A DNA stretch of 59,096 bases. It comes from Fusicatenibacter sp. GTDB taxonomy: Bacteria; Bacillota; Clostridia; Lachnospirales; Lachnospiraceae. A model generated the notes under the pieces. That model saw only the letters and a program-made list of their open reading frames with translations, had not been told where the DNA came from and ran no database searches. Positions 52,209 to 59,096 of this stretch are shown piece after piece (the first letter of the stretch is position 1; each line of letters opens with the position of its first letter). The stretch is taken from the NCBI GenBank assembly GCA_022766945.1, contig JALEOU010000108.1, positions 1 to 59,096 of the forward strand, in the 5' to 3' direction. The position numbers were made by a program, and so were the translations under genes.

Positions 52209-53293
52209 AGAAAGTACTGATTATTACCAATCATTCTTATATGCTGTACCAGTTTCGCAGGGAGCTGGTACAGAAGCTGATGGAAGACTGTGAAGTCGTA
52301 CTCAGTATGCCATTTGTGGGACATGAGGGAGACTTTCAGGCTTTGGGCTGCAAGTGTATTCAGACAGAGGTAGACCGCAGAGGAATCAATCCGATCACCG
52401 ATCTCGCCCTCTTTCGCAAGTACCTTGCGATTCTGCGGTTGGAGAAACCGGAGATGGTGGTTACCTATTCAATCAAACCGAATATTTATGGAGGACTGGC
52501 CTGCAGCTGGCTTCATATTCCCTATTGTGCCAATGTCCAGGGACTTGGAACCGCGTTTCAGAAGAGAGGACTTGCAGCGTTCGTGACACTCCTGTACAAG
52601 ACGGCATTTCGCAGAGTGAAAACCGTCTTTTTTGAAAATGAAGGAAATGCAGCCGAATTCCGGAACAGAAAGATTCTGGCCGGCGAGAAACAGGTGATCC
52701 TGCATGGAGCCGGGGTCAATCTGGAGCACTATTCCTATCAGCCTTATCCGGAAGACGGGCAGATCCATTTTCTGTATCTTGGAAGAATCATGCGCGAGAA
52801 GGGTGTGGAAGAACTCTTTGGCGCGATGAGAAGAATGAAGGAAAAATACGGTGATCGGGTTGTACTGGATATTGTCGGTTTTTTTGAGGATGAGTACAAG
52901 GAGACGGTCGAAGAACTTGAGGAAAAGAAAATCGCAGTATTTCACGGCTTCCAGTCGGAGACAAGACCGTATTACGGAGCAGCACACTGTGTGGTTCTGC
53001 CATCGTATCATGAGGGGATGAGCAATGTGCTTTTGGAGGCATCCGCCTGCGGCAGACCGGTGATCACGTCCGATATTCCCGGATGCCGGGAAGCGGTGGA
53101 AAACGGAAGAACCGGATATCTGTGCAGAGTGAAAGAGGAAGCGTCTCTCTATCAGAAAATGGAACAGTTCCTGGAACTGGAATATGAGAGAAAGCGACAG
53201 ATGGGAGTCCGTGCCAGAGAGAAGATGCAGGCGGAATTCGCCAAGGATGAGATTGTAAAAGAGACGGTCGCGGTAATACTTGGGAGGAAGTGA
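52205..53293 (+). CDS. Glycosyltransferase family 4
   Basis: 362 residues, GT-B fold. N-terminal acceptor half (VLIITNHSYMLYQFRRELVQ), TYSIKPNIYGGLACSW, then the donor half FLYLGRIMREKGVEELFGAM and LPSYHEGMSNVLLEASACGRPVIT with the EX7E pair that binds the nucleotide sugar. Adds the second sugar to the lipid-linked unit. Its ATG overlaps the transferase stop. Confidence 0.93.
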   Translation: MKKVLIITNHSYMLYQFRRELVQKLMEDCEVVLSMPFVGHEGDFQALGCKCIQTEVDRRGINPITDLALFRKYLAILRLEKPEMVVTYSIKPNIYGGLACSWLHIPYCANVQGLGTAFQKRGLAAFVTLLYKTAFRRVKTVFFENEGNAAEFRNRKILAGEKQVILHGAGVNLEHYSYQPYPEDGQIHFLYLGRIMREKGVEELFGAMRRMKEKYGDRVVLDIVGFFEDEYKETVEELEEKKIAVFHGFQSETRPYYGAAHCVVLPSYHEGMSNVLLEASACGRPVITSDIPGCREAVENGRTGYLCRVKEEASLYQKMEQFLELEYERKRQMGVRAREKMQAEFAKDEIVKETVAVILGRK

Positions 53294-53411
53294 AAGAGAT
53301 GCGCCGTTTTCCTTGTTTCTGTTTGTCGTTTATGGTAGAATTACAAAAGAAACTGTGCAAGCTGAAATATTGCTTCCCGGTTTTCAAGTAACTGTCATAA
53401 AGGGGGAAAAA

Positions 53412-54890
53412 ATGGAAAAGAAAAATCGTTTCAGTAATCTGCTGGAGCATCTTATGTCGATGTCGGATTTGAAGAATTCCGCGCTGGCTCAGACGCTTCA
53501 GTACGATACTTCCTATATCAGCAAATGGACCAGTGGCCGTTCGCTTCCTTCGGAGAAGAATATTGAAAAAATTCTGCGCGGCATCAGCAGCAGTGTTGTG
53601 GATGCCATGGATCCGGAGAACAAAAACCGTCTGTATACTGATTATCAGGTTGATGTGGACGATGATCTCAAGTCAGCTGTCTATGACCATCTGCAGATCG
53701 AGTACAATTACGTAAAAGGTCTGAAAAATACAACCGGTTCCGAGACAGCTCCGGAAACTTCCTATTACGCGAAACTGACCTTGCCGCAGTTTGCGGAGAT
53801 GATGCATCATCCGGCCCTTCGGGAAATCAGCTCCATGAAGGCGGTCGCCGCCATGGACCTGTTGTCTCTGGAACACGAATATCGTTCCATGATCGCACAG
53901 GTGGACAGTGAACATGTGGATCTTGAGCGGGATTTTCCCTCGGTCCATTACTCCATGCTGCTGAACCTGAAACTGGGAAAGCGGGATTATATCTATGATA
54001 CGATCTTTTTGATCAATCTGCTGACAAATTCCACGCATATTAATATGAAGATCTACAATGGACCTCAGGCCTACGGGAAGCTGATCTTCTGTATGAAGGA
54101 TGCCTTCAGTATCTCCAGTATGCTTTTTGACAGCAATTACTGTTCTTCTGTCACACTGACAGAGGATGTGACACAGGTGAATTCTCTGTATCACACATTG
54201 AAATCGCTGTGCGGCCGGGAGATGCTGCTGTTCCGAAATATTACCATGAGGGAAATGCTGAAGAATTTCGATTATCTGCAGTATCTTCTTTCTACTGATA
54301 AACAGTGGCTGATGGGACACATGGCAGAATATTTCCTGCCGGATATTCTTTTTGATGAGATCGCAGCCGAAACCCGTCTGGCGGAAAAGTGGGGGATTGA
54401 TGAGGCAGAATTGTGCCGCACGCATGCACTCTCGAGAAGCATCCTGGAGGATTCTCCGGTGCAGATCATTATCTATGAATCTGCCTTTAACGATTTTGTG
54501 GTTTCCGGCGTACTGGATTTCTATAACAATCAGGTAACACTCTCCACAGATCAGAGACTGCGGTATATCCGCCATATCCGATGTCTGATGGAGCAAAATC
54601 CGCGCCTTGAGATTAAACTGGTACATGGCGATTTTATCCGGGATTTCCAGGACAGCGTTTGTCCGAACCTGTACATGTCCAATAACATCTGCTACCTGCG
54701 TCTGGAAAACAAGAAATACCGCAACAATCTGGTCATGCTCAACGGGATGGAGATCAAGGAAATGTTCCAGAAATTTTATCAGGAAATCTGGAGCTCACGG
54801 GATGATGTGGTGGTGGAAGATAAGACCGCGATTCTGGATACGATTCATCATGCACTGATGTCCATTGAGATTCTTTCAAAATCAGAATAG
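53412..54890 (+). CDS. Large HTH protein of unknown family in the exopolysaccharide locus
   Basis: 492 residues from ATG 53412 (AAAGGGGGAAAA before it); a frame extension to 53280 is not protein-like. N-terminal HTH of XRE type at about 1-62 (ALAQTLQYDTSYISKWTSGR, LPSEKNIEKILRGI). The other 420 residues match no domain that I know: mixed alpha/beta, with no sugar- or nucleotide-binding motif and no membrane segment. Codon use resembles its neighbours. Position after the first three polysaccharide genes suggests a locus regulator that senses a cytosolic signal. Closed by a strong terminator. Confidence 0.75.
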   Translation: MEKKNRFSNLLEHLMSMSDLKNSALAQTLQYDTSYISKWTSGRSLPSEKNIEKILRGISSSVVDAMDPENKNRLYTDYQVDVDDDLKSAVYDHLQIEYNYVKGLKNTTGSETAPETSYYAKLTLPQFAEMMHHPALREISSMKAVAAMDLLSLEHEYRSMIAQVDSEHVDLERDFPSVHYSMLLNLKLGKRDYIYDTIFLINLLTNSTHINMKIYNGPQAYGKLIFCMKDAFSISSMLFDSNYCSSVTLTEDVTQVNSLYHTLKSLCGREMLLFRNITMREMLKNFDYLQYLLSTDKQWLMGHMAEYFLPDILFDEIAAETRLAEKWGIDEAELCRTHALSRSILEDSPVQIIIYESAFNDFVVSGVLDFYNNQVTLSTDQRLRYIRHIRCLMEQNPRLEIKLVHGDFIRDFQDSVCPNLYMSNNICYLRLENKKYRNNLVMLNGMEIKEMFQKFYQEIWSSRDDVVVEDKTAILDTIHHALMSIEILSKSE

Positions 54891-54901
54891 CATACATATG
54901 T

Positions 54902-54960
54902 ATACGGCAAATCAGGAAACGACATCTATTTGTATGAATCATTCCTGATTTGCCGTATTT
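54902..54960. terminator. Bidirectional terminator
   Basis: Perfect 17-base stem starting ATACGGCAAATCAGGAA (54902-54918) and closing at 54942-54958, with A/T runs on both sides. It lies between the convergent HTH and LicD genes; the last codons of licD fall in its right arm. Confidence 0.9.
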
Positions 54961-55787
54961 GAAATTTTATCATTTTTCCAGTAAACATCAGCCAGATGGC
55001 AGGCGTTTGGCACGCGCTGCTCCATAGGGGGAAGCGCCATATAATCACCGTACATAATACGGAGATACTGGTCATATCCTGCAGGAACCTTTACCGGATA
55101 TCCGGCAAAGGGTTTGACCATCACCTGTTCGATGAGCTCTTTTGGAACGACGGCTGTCTTTTTGTAACCGGCACAGAGACACATAACCTGACTGGATGAT
55201 TCGACCTTATATTTTTTGCAGAGCAGTTCGATGGTATGCAGAATTCTTTTTCCGCCGTACAGCTTACGAAGCAGATATTTGCACCATTTACCGAAACTTC
55301 CGTTTTGATCAATGGTTTCGCGGTAGGAAAAAAAGGCGAGTGCACTGTTCCTGAATAAAAAGTCAAGGAGCTTCCAGTGAATATCAAAAGCACGGGAAGA
55401 GGCAGACGGAATTCCATCGTAGGGGAAAATATCAACAAAAATACCGGTATCCACGGATCTTGGTCTGTACTCTGTGAGACTGGTGTCTGTATGAACCAGT
55501 TTTGCATACGGCCAGAAATACCCTTTCGTGTTTTTATAATTCAAAAGCCGAAAACAATCGGGTGGTTCCTGATTGATGATAGCTTCCAGGCGATTGTAAT
55601 CCTCCCTGGGCATCCATACATCGACATCGTCATCCCATGGTATGAACCCCTGATGACGGATGGTTCCCAGAAGCGTACCGTCCGATACGAAATACTTCAG
55701 ATGATGCTTTTGGCAGATTTGATCCAGATAGATCAGAAGCTGCAGATCGATTTCCTGATGTTCTTTTAGGTTTATGCTTTTTTTCAT
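54939..55787 (-). CDS. LicD-family phosphotransferase
   Basis: 282 residues. The LicD/fukutin nucleotidyl-transferase-like core is at the start: YFVSDGTLLGTIRHQGFIPW then DDDVDVWMPREDYNRL, with metal-binding Asp residues, then YAKLVHTDTSLTEYRP and DIFPYDGIP. LicD proteins add phosphocholine or other phospho-groups to surface sugars. On the opposite strand from the other sugar genes, with the XRE gene directly upstream (2 bases), so it may be phase- or stress-controlled by it. Confidence 0.92.
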   Translation of the reverse strand: MKKSINLKEHQEIDLQLLIYLDQICQKHHLKYFVSDGTLLGTIRHQGFIPWDDDVDVWMPREDYNRLEAIINQEPPDCFRLLNYKNTKGYFWPYAKLVHTDTSLTEYRPRSVDTGIFVDIFPYDGIPSASSRAFDIHWKLLDFLFRNSALAFFSYRETIDQNGSFGKWCKYLLRKLYGGKRILHTIELLCKKYKVESSSQVMCLCAGYKKTAVVPKELIEQVMVKPFAGYPVKVPAGYDQYLRIMYGDYMALPPMEQRVPNACHLADVYWKNDKISNTANQE

Positions 55788-55788
55788 T

Positions 55789-56106
55789 TTATATATCTTC
55801 CAGTATCAGTGTAAGGATGCGGAGAATCCGTTCCTGTTTCTCGGGGACGAGATTGGAAAGTTTGCGGTTCATGATGGAATAATCAAGAGAATTTGGATTG
55901 CCTGTCAGCAGATAATCGGTAGATGTATCCAGAGCCTGACTGATTTTTACAATGTTTTCGGGACGGAGTGCTTTGACGCCGCGTTCAGCGGTAGAAATTG
56001 TCTGCAGGCTAACATCGGATCGGTCAGCCAATTCTTCCTGTGTTAATTTTTTATTCCTGCGAAGCATGGCAATTCGCTGTCCCATTTCAGGAACTATTTG
56101 GTTCAT
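55789..56106 (-). CDS. XRE-family HTH regulator
   Basis: 105 residues. Classic Cro/C1 HTH at about 8-62: IAMLRRNKKLTQEELADRSD, then VSLQTISTAERGVKALRPEN and IVKISQALDTSTDYLLTG. The last 30 residues are helical. It heads a two-gene unit with licD and likely regulates it. Ribosome site AGGAGGAAGC. Confidence 0.88.
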   Translation of the reverse strand: MNQIVPEMGQRIAMLRRNKKLTQEELADRSDVSLQTISTAERGVKALRPENIVKISQALDTSTDYLLTGNPNSLDYSIMNRKLSNLVPEKQERILRILTLILEDI

Positions 56107-56282
56107 TAAGTGCTTCCTCCTATGTATGTGTGATAAATTATAAATGTGATAAAAAAATTAGGGAACAGACCATGGTAGAGCCACACATACCATGAGATGA
56201 ATTTCTGCGAGAAAAATACGGATCGCTTTCAAGTCCTGATGTTTAGGTTTGCAAGGATGCTTTATTGAGGGGAAAAGTTATT

Positions 56283-57272
56283 ATGGTGTCTAAAATGGTA
56301 TCGATTATTGTACCTGTTTATAACATAGAAAAATACCTGGATGATTGTATTGATTCTATATTGAAACAGGTTTATCAAAAGATTGAAGTGGTTCTGGTGG
56401 ACGATGGATCTGATGATGGGAGTTCTGAGAAATGTGATGAATGGAAAAAACGTGATGGAAGAATCAAGGTGATTCATCAGAAAAATCAGGGCTTGTCCGC
56501 AGCGCGAAACGCAGGGATAAAAGAGGCGGAAGGAGAATACATCCTGTTGGTAGATGGGGATGATGTTATACATCCTCAAATGGTTGAGCTTTTGCTTGAC
56601 ATAGTGATAAAGCATGGCTGTAAAATAGCATTTTGCGAATACGAAAAATTTTCTGATACCACAGAAATAGAAAAACAACGAAAGGAAAGACAAGCTGCTT
56701 TTCATGTGGAAATTGTCTCTTCGGAAGAGTATCTTATAAAACTATTATGCTATAAAGTCAGAGATGTTGTCTGGAATGGACTGTATCATCGAGATATAGT
56801 ATTGCAAAATAAATTTATAATAGGAAAAAGGAATGAAGATGTATGGTGGAAATATCTGGCTATAGATGCAGCAGATGAGATTGCAAGTATCTCCAACTCT
56901 TTGTATTACTATAGACAACGTGAAGGAAGTATCATGTCGACCTTCTGCGGCTTAAAGGTATTTGATGATCTGGAAGGAAGGTATTATAGAGCAGCCTATA
57001 TTGCTGACAAATATCCTGCATTAAAGACTTTGGCGTTTAGTGAAGTTATTGCAGCATGTATGAATTTTTATATATATACACAAAAATATTTGAGTGGGAA
57101 GGAACAGATGCAAGGATTCAATATGATCAATATATATCGGCAGTTTGCCACTTTAGGGGTGTTTGAGGTTTTGAGAGAAAAAAACATGTCCCGAATGAGA
57201 AAAATATCAGTTATTATACAAAAAGTTTCTTTTAGACTGGCCTGTTATTTAAAAGTTATATTTGCAAGATAG
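56283..57272 (+). CDS. Glycosyltransferase family 2
   Basis: 329 residues from ATG 56283 (GAGGGGAAAAG before it). GT-A fold: MVSIIVPVYNIEKYLDDCID, VVLVDDGSDDGSSEKCDEW and LLVDGDD with the DxD-like metal site. The C-terminal part has no clear membrane segment. Adds a sugar to the exopolysaccharide unit. Base composition is clearly more AT-rich than genes before 55 kb, a sign of a separate origin. Confidence 0.92.
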   Translation: MVSKMVSIIVPVYNIEKYLDDCIDSILKQVYQKIEVVLVDDGSDDGSSEKCDEWKKRDGRIKVIHQKNQGLSAARNAGIKEAEGEYILLVDGDDVIHPQMVELLLDIVIKHGCKIAFCEYEKFSDTTEIEKQRKERQAAFHVEIVSSEEYLIKLLCYKVRDVVWNGLYHRDIVLQNKFIIGKRNEDVWWKYLAIDAADEIASISNSLYYYRQREGSIMSTFCGLKVFDDLEGRYYRAAYIADKYPALKTLAFSEVIAACMNFYIYTQKYLSGKEQMQGFNMINIYRQFATLGVFEVLREKNMSRMRKISVIIQKVSFRLACYLKVIFAR

Positions 57273-57689
57273 ACAGAAATATAGATGAAATGTGAAAACG
57301 ATAACCTTCAGGAACAGCGAACACAATACCTTGCCAGAACGTACAAGGTTAAGTAGTTGTTTTTTGCTTACAAGACAGAAAAAATCGAGTTGTTTGATGT
57401 GTATCCTTCTGATAGAAAAAATGGTTCACTGAATTGAAAATTTCCTACTTGAAATTAGAGAAAAGCATTTGGAAAAAAACGGTTTGCATGGTATAATTAA
57501 AAATTGAAATCTATACCCTCTTGGTATTGGGGATAAGGCATATCGAAACTTTTATAGTTGGATGATATGATCAAGAGTGCAAAGGCGACATGAAGTGAGA
57601 TAATTTTTATCGTTTTCCTATATGCTGACTTTCCGGATGAATTTGGCATCGGAACTGTTATTGATACAGGAGAAGAAAGGGACACAGAG
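57273..57689. other. AT-rich spacer with promoter before the EpsG-like gene
   Basis: About 417 bases. -35 TTGGAA (57469-57474), 17 bases, extended -10 TGGTATAAT (57489-57497). The 30 codons just before the EpsG start are open and protein-like (for example YADFPDEFGIGTVID) and may be the end of a deleted gene. A minus-strand frame at 57497-57685 has no support. Confidence 0.5.
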
Positions 57690-58816
57690 ATGACATTGAC
57701 AAATTATTGGTGGTTGCTGATTTGGCTGTTTACTGGTGGATTAATTCTAGCGATGGCTTTTCCAAAACAGCAAGAGATGATTTTAGGAAAGCAAGAGGTA
57801 CGTTGGACACCCTTAGCAGCGCTCCTGCTTGTGTTACCTTATGTGGTTTGGGCTGGCTTTAGAAAAAATTTTGGCGATACACCAGCATATTCCAGAATGT
57901 ATGATTTAGTGCCAAATACACTTAGACAAATTCCAGAATATTTGTCTGTAAACACAAAGGATAAAGGATTTTCTGTACTGCTAACATTATTTAAGATGTT
58001 ATTTGGAGATTCCAAGTGGATTTTTTTTCTTATAATTGCTATTTTTCAGATGCTTTGTTTGGTAATCATTTATCGAAAGTATTCAGAGGATTATTGGATT
58101 AGTATTTTTTTATTTATTGCTTCATCTGATTACCTATCATGGATGCACAATGGTATCAGGCAATTTATTGCGGCAACTGCAATTTTTGCCTGTTTTGGAT
58201 TGATAATTAAAAAGAAATATGTCCCAGCTATTTGTATTATTTTGCTGGCATCAACAATTCATGCGTCTGCCTTAATGATGATTCCCGTTATTTTCATTGT
58301 ACAAGGTCGTGCTCTGAACCGCAGAAGTATTTTGGTTATCGTGTGTGCAATAATTGGTATTGTATTTGTGGACCAGTTAACGCCTGTATTGAATGATGTG
58401 TTGGTAGATACACAGTATAGTGATTTGGTAACTAATGAATTGTGGTCGAATGATAATGGTACGAACGTTATAAGAGTGTTAGTTTATTCGATACCGGCAT
58501 TATTATCGATCATCGGAAAGAAGTATATTATTGCGGAGAATAACCCTGTAATTAACATTTGTGTCAACTGTTCTCTAATAACGGCGGGAATTTATGCGGT
58601 TTCGTCAGTGTCATCAGGTATATATATTGGTCGGCTCCCGATATATACATCCTTATAGCCCATTGTCAAGATAGGAACAAAAAAATTATTGCAGATTTTT
58701 CCTCACTCGAAAGAGTGCTATTTTTTTGCCTTTTTTCGGATCTTCAAATTTCTATTAAAAGGTCTGAAGCGTTTTTTGTCCCTATTATATCTATAGGGGG
58801 TTATAGTTATTATTGA
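57690..58816 (+). pseudogene. EpsG-family polysaccharide polymerase, frameshifted at its C-terminus
   Basis: 322 residues in the first frame, ending at 58658, with eight or nine membrane segments. EpsG signs: AGFRKNFGDTPAYSRMYDL near residue 55 and YLSWMHNGIRQFIAATAIFA at about 148-167. Full-length EpsG proteins run to about 360 residues. The frame stops right after SGIYIGRLPIYTSL, where relatives go on with another membrane helix; another frame continues with RNKKIIADFSSLERVLFF to 58816, which looks like that helix. One base gain or loss near 58655 explains this. It would polymerise sugar repeats at the outer membrane face; the truncated form may be inactive. Confidence 0.7.
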
Positions 58817-59096
58817 AGCTGTCTGACATAAATAAGCTTTCAATGATTGTTCATATTATCCCACGCCCTGAATCTGGGGCATATTCCAAATCCCTATGGC
58901 GATAGGTGTCATAACCTTTTTTGGTTCGGGCTGCCAGCCCGCCGCTCTTGCTTTACGGAAGTATCATTATCATCTGCAGATCATGGCTCAGAGGAATGCC
59001 GATTCCTCCTTAGATCATCTATGAAATCGCTGCGTATAATTTCGCCTCCTTTCCCGGTCACGGCGATAGAATATCCCGGCTCCCTGCAGATGGTTG
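58817..59096. other. Right-edge stretch without a recognisable gene
   Basis: Last 280 bases. GC rises again compared with the EpsG gene. A short hairpin CGGGCT..AGCCCG lies at 58927-58941. Minus-strand frames are broken by stops and recall a decayed mobile-element or transposase gene, but no motif supports a name. Confidence 0.35.

Noticed and set aside
58817-59096. Transposase gene at the right edge
   Set aside because: All frames are short and interrupted, with no DDE motif or terminal repeats visible.

Overview
The window looks like a chromosome segment of a gut Firmicute, most likely family Lachnospiraceae. This is judged from gene content (GH130/epimerase mannan locus, GshA-like and class II amidotransferase genes, LytTR-DUF3021 pair, EpsG/LCP polysaccharide genes), strong AGGAGG ribosome sites, Clostridia-like promoters and moderate GC. 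No species can be named from the sequence alone. No rRNA, tRNA or CRISPR array was seen.

Layout. 1-2.3 kb: a small membrane protein, then a decayed defence-type patch: a TIR/NB-ARC/TPR (bacterial NLR-like) pseudogene and a lone Card1/DUF1887-like nuclease domain. 2.4-5.9 kb: an operon of LytTR regulator, DUF3021 membrane protein, flavoprotein and ABC-2 exporter. 5.9-9.7 kb: MarR-TauE/SafE operon with a clear operator, a broken MerR/TipAS activator, an XRE protein, a tiny membrane protein and a 5'-truncated phosphoesterase. 9.7-23.2 kb: a glycan block (AraC and GH53, esterase, GntR/LacI-type regulator, two GH38 alpha-mannosidases, zinc dehydrogenase, GH79-like hydrolase). 23.3-28.0 kb: an Rrf2/IscR-like regulator divergent from a compact operon of a 21-codon leader ORF, ATP-grasp ligase, alpha/beta hydrolase, glutamate-cysteine ligase-like protein and class II amidotransferase. 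28.0-40.5 kb: aminotransferase, then a galactomannan-oligosaccharide locus (GH36, LacI, ABC permeases, binding lipoprotein, GH130_2, cellobiose/mannobiose 2-epimerase, GH130_1). 40.5-48.1 kb: histidinol phosphatase, MATE pump, flavoprotein, pdxS, pdxT, acyl-CoA-synthetase-like enzyme and SipW-type signal peptidase. 48.1-59.1 kb: an exopolysaccharide locus (LCP ligase, CapD/FlaA1-like dehydratase, initiating sugar transferase, GT4, large HTH protein, LicD, XRE, GT2, EpsG-like polymerase). It becomes AT-rich toward the right edge, and the EpsG gene there is broken.

How the genes work together. None of the glycosidases or phosphorylases in the mannan and mannosidase blocks has a signal peptide, so the scheme is import of oligosaccharides by the ABC system followed by cytosolic breakdown. 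GH36 removes galactose side groups. GH130_2 trims beta-1,4-mannooligosaccharides by phosphorolysis. The epimerase turns mannobiose into mannosyl-glucose, which GH130_1 splits into mannose-1-phosphate and glucose. A palindrome of the type GTTAA-(N)-TTAAC lies just downstream of both strong promoters of this locus and is a likely operator for its LacI protein.

The best candidate for an undescribed system is the Rrf2-controlled operon at 23.9-28.0 kb. It pairs a gamma-glutamyl ligase and an ATP-grasp ligase with an amidotransferase of the fold that removes gamma-glutamyl groups in ergothioneine synthesis (EgtC), plus a hydrolase. That enzyme set could make a small thiol or gamma-glutamyl-protected metabolite. 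This is inference: the families are recognised from motifs, the product is not known.
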